In this document: positions 7,322-14,871 of the stretch, in pieces
How positions within the stretch are numbered: position 1 is the stretch's first letter
How the letters are laid out: each line of letters starts with the position of its first letter
From: Clostridiaceae bacterium
GTDB lineage: Bacteria; Bacillota_A; Clostridia; Clostridiales; Clostridiaceae
Direction: 5' to 3'
Length of the DNA: 14,871 bases
Assembly: GCA_029256485.1 (NCBI GenBank)
Contig: JAQSXU010000085.1
Span: forward strand, 1-14,871
Position numbers and translations under genes: made by a program
The notes under the pieces: model-generated
Database searches by the model: none
Told to the model about the DNA's origin: nothing
Seen by the model: only the letters and a program-made list of their open reading frames with translations

Positions 7322-7963
7322 CTATTTCCAATTTAAAACTTCGATATTATTATACTTCTTTTTTGAATTTATTAAATAAGGATGCCCAACTAATTTGAAC
7401 AAAGGCAGATCGGATAAAGAATCTGAAAACATATAAGAATCCTTAAAGTTTACTTCTATATTTTCTTTTTCCAATACTTCTCTAAGTCTTTTTACCTTTT
7501 CTTCTCCTTTACAATTTTGTCCTTCTATAACTGAGCCGTGGATTCCACTTTCAATTCTAAATCTGGTTCCTATTACCTTATCCACTTCCTTGATATTGTA
7601 TAGCTCATTCAAATAAAACTCTGCAGATGCAGAAATCAGGTATATTTTATATCCTTCTTTTTTTAGTTTTTTCATTGTATCAATGGCATCTTTATAAAAA
7701 ATATTACTTAATCTTTTTTCATAAAAATCTTTAACTATAAGTTTCATATCATCTTCTTTAATTCCATCTACAAAGGAAATAAATTTTTGTTTAGCTTTTC
7801 CGGCATCATAGATTTTTAAAAAATATAGTATGCCTGAAAAAGCACTTTTAGGCAGGTATTTTATTAATCTAATATCCTTTTTAACCATAAAAGCATAGAA
7901 TTCCATCAATGTTTCTCTTTTGGTAATTGTATAATCCACATCAAATATTGCAAGCTTCTCCAT
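7322..7963 (-). CDS. HAD-superfamily IB phosphatase (SerB/CicA-like)
   Basis: The product is a haloacid dehalogenase-type hydrolase of about 213 residues. Motif I is IFDVDYT (nucleophile and general acid Asp near residues 8 and 10), motif II is YLISAS (about 108-113), motif III is the lysine in NCKGEEKVKRL, and motif IV is FSDSLSDLPLF with the magnesium-binding DSxxD. A helical cap lies between motifs I and II. The IB subfamily includes phosphoserine phosphatase, but the substrate here is not determined. A GTG at 7972 abuts the AGGAA ribosome site with no spacer, whereas the ATG at 7963 lies 8 bases beyond it and gives the usual start MEKLAIFDVD, so I chose 7963. It heads the unit HAD-aminotransferase-antiterminator-IIA. 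Confidence 0.88.
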   Translation of the reverse strand: MEKLAIFDVDYTITKRETLMEFYAFMVKKDIRLIKYLPKSAFSGILYFLKIYDAGKAKQKFISFVDGIKEDDMKLIVKDFYEKRLSNIFYKDAIDTMKKLKKEGYKIYLISASAEFYLNELYNIKEVDKVIGTRFRIESGIHGSVIEGQNCKGEEKVKRLREVLEKENIEVNFKDSYMFSDSLSDLPLFKLVGHPYLINSKKKYNNIEVLNWK

Positions 7964-8033
7964 ATAATCCACTTCCTAATTTTGTAATTAATTTTACTTG
8001 AAATCTATATTAAAAAAAGCTATTATTATTAGA

Positions 8034-8063
8034 AAAAAGCCGATGCGTGAGCAGCGGCTTTTT
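8034..8063 (-). terminator. Rho-independent terminator after the DUF1292 gene
   Basis: A 9-bp perfect stem (AAAAAGCCG at 8034-8042 with CGGCTTTTT at 8055-8063) is extended by an A/G mismatch and three more pairs around a 4-base loop. It starts 4 bases after the DUF1292 stop. On the minus strand it ends in a run of six T, as expected for termination of that gene. The run of T on the other arm makes it potentially bidirectional. Confidence 0.85.
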
Positions 8064-8067
8064 AATG

Positions 8068-8394
8068 TTATTCTTCGTTTTCTAATAGTGATTCATAGTG
8101 CTTTGATACTTCTTCAAACTCAGCATCATCAGGAACTACTAATTCTCCTTCTTCGCCTTCACCTACTACCTTGAAGAGATATACTTCTCCGCTTGGGTGT
8201 TGAACTAAAGCGTATTCACTATCTTTATATTCAAATCCGTCAACGACCTCACATGGAACTAGATTGCCATTTTCATCTTCTAATTCAACAGTTAAAGCGT
8301 CATTTTCGCAGCCACAATCACAACCACAACCGCAGCTTTCATGTTCATCATGTTCATGTCCACAGTCGCAGTCATGTAACTTTTCATTATCCAT
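8068..8394 (-). CDS. DUF1292 (YrzB-like) protein with Cys/His-rich N-terminus
   Basis: The product is a 108-residue acidic protein. Residues 33-100 (ALTVELEDENGNLVPCEVVDGFEYKDSEYALVQ... VYLFKVVGEGEEGELVVPDDAEFEEVSKHYESLL) match the DUF1292 family, whose function is not established. The first 30 residues are unusual: seven cysteines (9, 11, 21, 23, 25, 27, 29) and four histidines in a mostly alternating pattern, suggesting metal binding. I start at the ATG at 8394 because AAGGA lies six bases upstream. The frame stays open upstream, with an ATG at 8412 (no ribosome site nearby) and one at 8448. The gene is monocistronic, with its own terminator. In Bacillus the homologue sits beside ruvX (from memory); here it does not. 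Confidence 0.85.
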   Translation of the reverse strand: MDNEKLHDCDCGHEHDEHESCGCGCDCGCENDALTVELEDENGNLVPCEVVDGFEYKDSEYALVQHPSGEVYLFKVVGEGEEGELVVPDDAEFEEVSKHYESLLENEE

Positions 8395-8416
8395 ATTATT
8401 TCCTTGGCTCATCCAA

Positions 8417-8439
8417 TTAAGCCAAAGTTCACCTCCTTT
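8417..8439 (-). promoter_or_regulatory. Misplaced strong Shine-Dalgarno with two-codon ORF upstream of the DUF1292 gene
   Basis: The minus strand carries AAAGGAGGTGA (8439-8429), a near-perfect ribosome site, but no start of the DUF1292 frame lies at a workable distance. The ATGs at 8412 and 8394 are about 19 and 37 bases beyond GGAGG. At 6 bases there is TTG-GCT-TAA (8425-8417), a start followed by one codon and a stop. This may be a leader mini-ORF or standby site, or chance. Confidence 0.4.
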
Positions 8440-8506
8440 AATTGTCATGTTCTAATTGTACCCTTAAATTGCAAATAATAAAAGAGAAAGTTTTAAAAAA
8501 ATTTAA

Positions 8507-8812
8507 AAAGATTAAAGATCAAACTTGCCAAATCAAAATAACAAAGACTTAATCTAAATAACAAAGATTAAAGAACAAATATCAACTAATTTATTTTTAA
8601 TATCGCTAATTTATAGTTATAGGTTTTTAAACCTATTAATGTGTTAAGTAAAATAATAAATTTCAAATATGATATAGGAATTAATATTAGTTTGCCCCAC
8701 TACAAAACTTTAATTCTATATTATTTAAGTTTTGCCACCGGCAAAGCTCTATTTTTAGATTTTCTGCCTCTGCAGAAAATCATCCTTCTTTGTTCTTTGA
8801 TCTTTAATCTTT
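8507..8812. repeat. Palindrome-rich intergenic block bounded by 17-bp inverted repeats
   Basis: The spacer 8449-8865 between the DUF1292 gene and nifJ has no credible gene. A perfect 17-bp inverted repeat (AAAGATTAAAGATCAAA at 8507-8523, its complement at 8796-8812) encloses about 270 bases. Inside are three hairpins: 8619-8636 (8-bp arms ATAGGTTT, 2-base loop), 8731-8745 (6-bp arms TTTGCC, 3-base loop) and 8758-8781 (10-bp arms GATTTTCTGC, 4-base loop). There is also a 12-base direct repeat at 8536-8547 and 8556-8567. It could be a small non-autonomous palindromic element or decayed intergenic repeat. No target-site duplication or transposase is seen. Confidence 0.5.
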
Positions 8813-8820
8813 ATTCTTTA
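8786..8820. repeat. Five-copy degenerate 7-bp tandem repeat (WTCTTTR)
   Basis: Five contiguous heptamers fit (A/T)TCTTT(A/G): two TTCTTTG, two ATCTTTA and one TTCTTTA. Complementary heptamers of the type YAAAGAW recur at about 8506-8523 and 8562-8582, which is what generates the long inverted repeat of this spacer. The array abuts the nifJ terminator. Confidence 0.7.
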
Positions 8821-8865
8821 AATAAATAAAAAGGAAGAGTTTTCACTCTTCCTTTTTATTTATTT
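8820..8865 (-). terminator. Terminator of nifJ, 20-bp perfect hairpin
   Basis: Arms 8820-8839 and 8846-8865 are perfect complements of 20 bases around the loop TTTTCA. The hairpin begins directly after the nifJ stop codon at 8866-8868. The core is GGAAGAG/CTCTTCC and the flanks are A/T runs that supply the U-rich tail on either strand. Minus-strand termination of nifJ is the obvious role. Confidence 0.88.
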
Positions 8866-12387
<3,522 letters not shown>

Positions 12388-12410
12388 CTATAATTTATTA
12401 GATTTGTAAT

Positions 12411-12440
12411 GTTATAAAATTTCACACTCAGATAGTGCAA
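12411..12440 (-). promoter_or_regulatory. Possible vegetative promoter of nifJ
   Basis: On the minus strand TTGCAC (12440-12435) is followed after 18 bases by TATAAC (12416-12411), one base off the -10 consensus. The start point would be near 12404, giving a leader of about 35 bases with GAGGAAAGAAGG before the ATG. The -35 match is weak, and AT-rich DNA yields chance hits. Confidence 0.35.
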
Positions 12441-12538
12441 AATAATATCAAACACCTAAATTAGTTTAACCATACCCTTTCTTATAATCAGAAAAGTATT
12501 TTTCAATGGTCATCCTGATAGGTTTGTTAAAAAACATA

Positions 12539-12581
12539 TACAAGTATAAAAAATAATTGCATATTTTTAAGGATACTTGTA
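12539..12581 (-). other. Hairpin with T run upstream of nifJ (possible attenuator)
   Basis: Nine-base arms TACAAGTAT/ATACTTGTA (12539-12547, 12573-12581) enclose an inner 7-bp stem AAAAATA/TATTTTT with a 6-base loop. On the minus strand the structure is followed within a few bases by TTTTTT. It lies about 170 bases upstream of the nifJ ATG. It could end stray transcription or act as a leader terminator if a promoter lies further upstream. Confidence 0.4.
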
Positions 12582-12616
12582 CATTTTTTTCATACAATTC
12601 TACTATACACTAAAAT

Positions 12617-12636
12617 ATTTATTTTGCAAAATAAAT
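12617..12636. promoter_or_regulatory. 20-bp perfect palindrome upstream of nifJ
   Basis: The sequence ATTTATTTTGCAAAATAAAT is exactly self-complementary, centred on GC at 12626-12627. It has no loop, so a protein-binding operator is more likely than an RNA hairpin. It does not match the CodY, Rex, Fur or CcpA consensus as I know them. No regulator gene is adjacent. Confidence 0.35.
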
Positions 12637-12785
12637 TCACATATTGAAATGCATATTATTTATGATTAGCAACATATATCTTGTTTCTACATGATATTTC
12701 TTAATTTTAAGCGCGAAATCAATTTCTTGAAATTAATAGTTTTTACACAATTTTCTAATAATTTTCTTTATTATTACATAAAAAT

Positions 12786-12819
12786 TAACACTACTAAAAT
12801 ACTTTTTTTAGTAGTGTTA
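12786..12819 (-). terminator. Terminator after the flavodoxin gene
   Basis: A perfect 14-bp stem (TAACACTACTAAAA at 12786-12799 with its complement at 12806-12819) has a 6-base loop and, on the minus strand, a following ATTTTTAT. It lies about 70 bases after the flavodoxin stop and separates that gene from the nifJ leader. Confidence 0.82.
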
Positions 12820-12888
12820 GTTTAATTTATTATGTTTTATACTGTAAATTTCCCCAGCTTACATAATAGAACTTTGTTAAAATATTGA

Positions 12889-13317
12889 TTATATTTCGGC
12901 AAGCTTTTTACCAAGTTCTTTTGCCTTTTCAATTTGTTCCCTACTTGGACTTTCCTTAACTATCAGCTTATCTATAACATTAAATTCATACTCTGTCATT
13001 TGTCTTTGCCATTTTTCTGCAAACTCACCATTATCCCAGCCAAATGATCCGAAAAGAACTACAGGTTTATTATTAATAGGCAGTAATTTAAACTTATCAA
13101 TAAAAGGTTTCATTTCTTCTTGTTCTATTTTGTTGTTATCCATTGAAGGACTTCCAAAAGCAACTGCATCAGAATTAATAACATCTTCAACTTTTGCTTC
13201 AGAAACAAGCTTAATGAGCACTTGTGCTCCTGCTTCCTCTGCTCCTTTTCTTATGCTGTCAGCCAGTACCTCAACATTTCCGCCATTACTCCAATATATT
13301 ATTGTTATCTTTTTCAT
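12889..13317 (-). CDS. Flavodoxin (short-chain)
   Basis: The product is a 142-residue flavodoxin, an FMN-containing electron carrier that can replace ferredoxin with PFOR. The sequence follows the clostridial type: the N-terminal phosphate loop YWSNGGNVEVLA (residues 8-19), the 50s/60s region AVAFGSPSMDNNKIEQEEMKPF, and LFGSFGWDNGEFAEKW with an aromatic at the flavin. The phosphate loop departs from the common SGTGNTE form: Gly and Val replace the usual two threonines. An ATG at 13335 has no ribosome site, while the one at 13317 has AAAGGAGA seven bases upstream and gives MKKITIIYWS, the normal family start. The gene has its own promoter and terminator and is read in the same direction as nifJ. 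Confidence 0.92.
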   Translation of the reverse strand: MKKITIIYWSNGGNVEVLADSIRKGAEEAGAQVLIKLVSEAKVEDVINSDAVAFGSPSMDNNKIEQEEMKPFIDKFKLLPINNKPVVLFGSFGWDNGEFAEKWQRQMTEYEFNVIDKLIVKESPSREQIEKAKELGKKLAEI

Positions 13318-13371
13318 AATAATTCTCCTTTCCATTTTATTTGTTAATAATCATTCTTAATTAATAAATTA

Positions 13372-13400
13372 ATTATACTATAAAATGGAATGTATTTCAA
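13372..13400 (-). promoter_or_regulatory. Vegetative (sigma-A) promoter of the flavodoxin gene
   Basis: TTGAAA (13400-13395) and TATAAT (13377-13372) are separated by exactly 17 bases on the minus strand. The -10 is a perfect consensus and the -35 matches 4 of 6. A start near 13365 gives a leader of about 48 bases. It lies between the murG stop and the flavodoxin start. Confidence 0.78.
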
Positions 13401-13423
13401 CAGTTTTGACTAAAAGTTAACAA

Positions 13424-14491
13424 CTAATCCAAAGAATACTGCTGAATAATTTTTATAATATTTTCAACTCCGCTGCCTATTTTGCTGTTTCTCATATTTT
13501 TAATGTAATCTTCCTTTTCATTATATAGTTTATTAACCATTTCTACTAATATTTTGCCATTTATATGTTCTTCCTCAATTACCATGCTGTATCCGCTTTT
13601 TTCAAAAGATCTTGCATTTAATATTTGATCTCCTCTGCTGGATTTTTTCGAAAGCGGAATCAATAAATTAGGTTTATTCAAATACAGTAATTCAAATATT
13701 ACATTTGCACCAGCCCTTGAAATTACAACATCTGCAGCATTCATAATATGCGATAATTCCTCTGCCACAAACTCAAATTGCTTATATCCCTTTACATCTG
13801 ATAATTTGTCATCTACGTTCCCTTTTCCACATATATGTATTACATTATAATCATTTAATAGTATTTCAAGTTGTTCCCTTATTGTTTCATTTATAAATTT
13901 TGATCCTAAACTTCCCCCTATTACAAGAAGAACAGGTTTGTTATTTTCGAATCCGCATATTTTCAGGCCTAATATTTTGCTTCCTTCTTTTATCTCTTTT
14001 CGTATAGGCGTTCCAGTCAAAATGGCTTTACCGCTTTTAATATTATTAATAGACTCCGGAAATGTTACACAAACCTTTGTACAATATGGTATACACAATT
14101 TATTAGCCAATCCTGGTGTAATATCTGATTCATGAGCTATCACTGGTATTTTATTTAAATATGCTCCTATAACAACTGGAACTGATACAAATCCACCTTT
14201 TGAGAAAACTATATTAGGTTTTTCCCTTTTTAAAATTTTCTTTGCCTGCCATATTCCCTTTATTACCTTAAAGGGATCTGTAAAGTTTTTTAAATCAAAG
14301 TACCTTCTCAATTTTCCGCTGCTAATTATATGATATTTTATTTTTTCATTTTCAATTATTTTTCTTTCTATGCCATCTGAGGTTCCTATATATTGAATAT
14401 CATATCCTAAACGTTTTAGTTCTGGAACTAATGCCAAATTTGGAGTAACATGTCCTGCTGAACCTCCTCCAGTTAATATAACTTTTTTCAA
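13424..14491 (-). CDS. murG: MurG: UDP-GlcNAc:undecaprenyl-PP-MurNAc-pentapeptide GlcNAc transferase
   Basis: The product is a glycosyltransferase (family GT28, about 355 residues) that adds GlcNAc to lipid I to form lipid II on the inner face of the membrane. It begins [17 protein letters not shown], with the first glycine-rich loop at residues 8-14. [12 protein letters not shown] comes next, then the second loop [15 protein letters not shown]. The UDP-GlcNAc site [23 protein letters not shown] with SRGDQ follows. From memory this is closest to the staphylococcal form of MurG. An ATG at 14503 abuts its would-be AAGG site. The TTG at 14491 lies 8 bases after AAGGATGG and gives the usual start [10 protein letters not shown], so I chose it. 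There are no division or mur genes beside it, unlike the classical dcw cluster. No clear terminator separates it from the flavodoxin promoter. Confidence 0.95.
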   Translation of the reverse strand: MKKVILTGGGSAGHVTPNLALVPELKRLGYDIQYIGTSDGIERKIIENEKIKYHIISSGKLRRYFDLKNFTDPFKVIKGIWQAKKILKREKPNIVFSKGGFVSVPVVIGAYLNKIPVIAHESDITPGLANKLCIPYCTKVCVTFPESINNIKSGKAILTGTPIRKEIKEGSKILGLKICGFENNKPVLLVIGGSLGSKFINETIREQLEILLNDYNVIHICGKGNVDDKLSDVKGYKQFEFVAEELSHIMNAADVVISRAGANVIFELLYLNKPNLLIPLSKKSSRGDQILNARSFEKSGYSMVIEEEHINGKILVEMVNKLYNEKEDYIKNMRNSKIGSGVENIIKIIQQYSLD

Positions 14492-14511
14492 GAAAAACAC
14501 CATCCTTATTC

Positions 14512-14539
14512 AGTTGATAGTTGATAGTTAATAGTTGAT
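14512..14539. repeat. Four-copy 7-bp tandem repeat in the murG leader
   Basis: Four contiguous heptamers AGTTGAT (the third reads AGTTAAT) lie just upstream of murG. Related heptamers TTTGACA, GTTGACA and ATTGGAC follow at 14571-14591, overlapping the predicted murG -35. The complement of the unit occurs as TCAACTA at 14546-14552, so the murG leader RNA can form a hairpin in more than one register. Confidence 0.7.
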
Positions 14540-14557
14540 GAGTTCTCAACTAATTTT

Positions 14558-14585
14558 ATTATACTCCATATTTGACAGTTGACAA
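14558..14585 (-). promoter_or_regulatory. Vegetative (sigma-A) promoter of murG
   Basis: On the minus strand TTGTCA (14585-14580, 5 of 6 matches) and TATAAT (14563-14558, perfect) are 16 bases apart. Transcription would start near 14551 and give a leader of about 60 bases containing the heptamer repeats. Confidence 0.65.
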
Positions 14586-14725
14586 TTGGACTTTTTTATT
14601 TTTAATTTAGTAGTATAAGACAGACCTTAATATGGAAGTATAGCATTGGTATCATGAATATATTTTTATAATATATATAAATATGAAATTTTTTCAAAAA
14701 CATGTCCATTTTGCTAATGCATGTA

Positions 14726-14755
14726 CAATATTACTCAAATGCCTCTAACACACTA
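14726..14755 (+). promoter_or_regulatory. Possible sigma-G (forespore) promoter of the spore-protein gene
   Basis: CACACTA (14749-14755) differs by one base from the sigma-G -10 form CATACTA, and CAATA lies 18 bases upstream at 14726-14730, close to the -35 form GAATA. The position, about 60 bases before the ATG, suits a forespore-expressed SASP gene. The match is imperfect. The rest of 14592-14814 shows no gene and no clear hairpin. Confidence 0.4.
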
Positions 14756-14814
14756 TTATATAAATTTCAATTGTGGTTAAGATAATAACACAAAACCAAA
14801 AGGAGGTAAGAAAT

Positions 14815-14871
14815 ATGGCAAACAGAAACAATAGAAAATTAGTACCAGAAGCAAAGAAAGGTTTAGATCAA
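14815..14871 (+). CDS. Alpha/beta-type small acid-soluble spore protein, N-terminal fragment
   Basis: Nineteen codons are present before the right edge. The peptide starts MANRNNRK and continues LVPEAKKGLDQ. The LVPEA(K/R)xxLD motif is characteristic of the N-terminal region of alpha/beta-type SASPs, which coat DNA in the dormant spore and protect it from UV and heat. The ATG is preceded by AGGAGG with an 8-base spacer (14801-14806), an ideal ribosome site for a highly expressed gene. The downstream GPR protease site and second DNA-binding helix are outside the window, so completeness cannot be judged. It is the only plus-strand gene and diverges from murG across a 0.3-kb spacer. Confidence 0.88.
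   Translation, partial: MANRNNRKLVPEAKKGLDQ

Noticed and set aside
8507..8812. The repeat block as a CRISPR array
   Set aside because: The repeats are short, degenerate and of 7-bp period, without uniform repeats and unique spacers, and no cas gene is present.
8641..8829. Plus-strand open frame of 62 codons in the spacer after nifJ
   Set aside because: It has no ribosome site, runs through the hairpins and the heptamer array, and its hydrophobic composition follows from AT-rich repeat sequence.
12520..12540. Possible Rex redox-repressor site containing TTAACAA upstream of nifJ
   Set aside because: Only one half-site is present; the other half does not resemble TTGTTAA at the required spacing.
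12700..12720. Possible CcpA (cre) site around AAGCGCGAAA upstream of nifJ
   Set aside because: Only about 9 of 14 positions match the cre consensus, both outer conserved bases on one side fail, and it lies over 300 bases from the gene.

Overview
The window is AT-rich DNA that looks like a motile, spore-forming anaerobe of the genus Clostridium (sensu stricto) or a close relative. The grounds are: a Firmicute-type chemotaxis set (cheD beside cheB, cheR and cheA) headed by a FapA/DUF342 gene, a 1167-residue single-chain pyruvate:ferredoxin oxidoreductase with a flavodoxin beside it, a DUF1292 (YrzB-like) protein, purine-rich Shine-Dalgarno sites throughout, and the start of an alpha/beta-type small acid-soluble spore protein. 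From memory, not checked, a similar order (che genes, an IlvE/PabC-type protein, a phosphoserine-phosphatase-like protein, PFOR) occurs in C. acetobutylicum. Every gene is on the minus strand except the spore protein at the right edge.

Read in the direction of transcription (right to left), the layout is as follows. 14815-14871 (+) is the start of a spore-protein gene, divergent from murG. 13424-14491 is a stand-alone murG. 12889-13317 is a flavodoxin with a near-consensus vegetative promoter and its own terminator. 8866-12369 is PFOR (nifJ), preceded by about 0.4 kb of non-coding DNA with several dyads and followed by a 20-bp perfect terminator hairpin. 8449-8819 is a palindrome- and repeat-rich spacer. 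8068-8394 is a DUF1292 protein with a Cys/His-rich N-terminus and a terminator. 4990-7963 is a tight four-gene unit: HAD phosphatase, class IV aminotransferase, LicT/BglG antiterminator, EIIA-Glc-type PTS protein. 1-4872 is the chemotaxis operon fapA-cheW-cheD-cheB-cheR-cheA, continuing past the left edge.

The chemotaxis genes form one adaptation and signalling module: CheW couples receptors to the CheA kinase, CheR methylates receptors, CheB demethylates or deamidates them, and CheD deamidates them. The module is preceded by a motif matching the sigma-D/FliA (sigma-28) consensus almost perfectly, so it is probably co-regulated with late flagellar genes. PFOR oxidises pyruvate to acetyl-CoA, and the adjacent flavodoxin is a plausible electron acceptor. 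The IIA protein and antiterminator probably belong to a sugar-responsive PTS circuit whose permease and RNA target are outside the window.

I see no mobile element, phage gene, CRISPR array, toxin-antitoxin pair, defence locus or tRNA/rRNA. I do not think the window holds a dramatic new system. The points most worth a second look are non-coding: the sigma-D promoter, the palindrome-rich block after nifJ, 7-bp-period repeats at two intergenic sites (one in the predicted murG leader), the dyads upstream of nifJ, and the unusual translation-start region of the DUF1292 gene.
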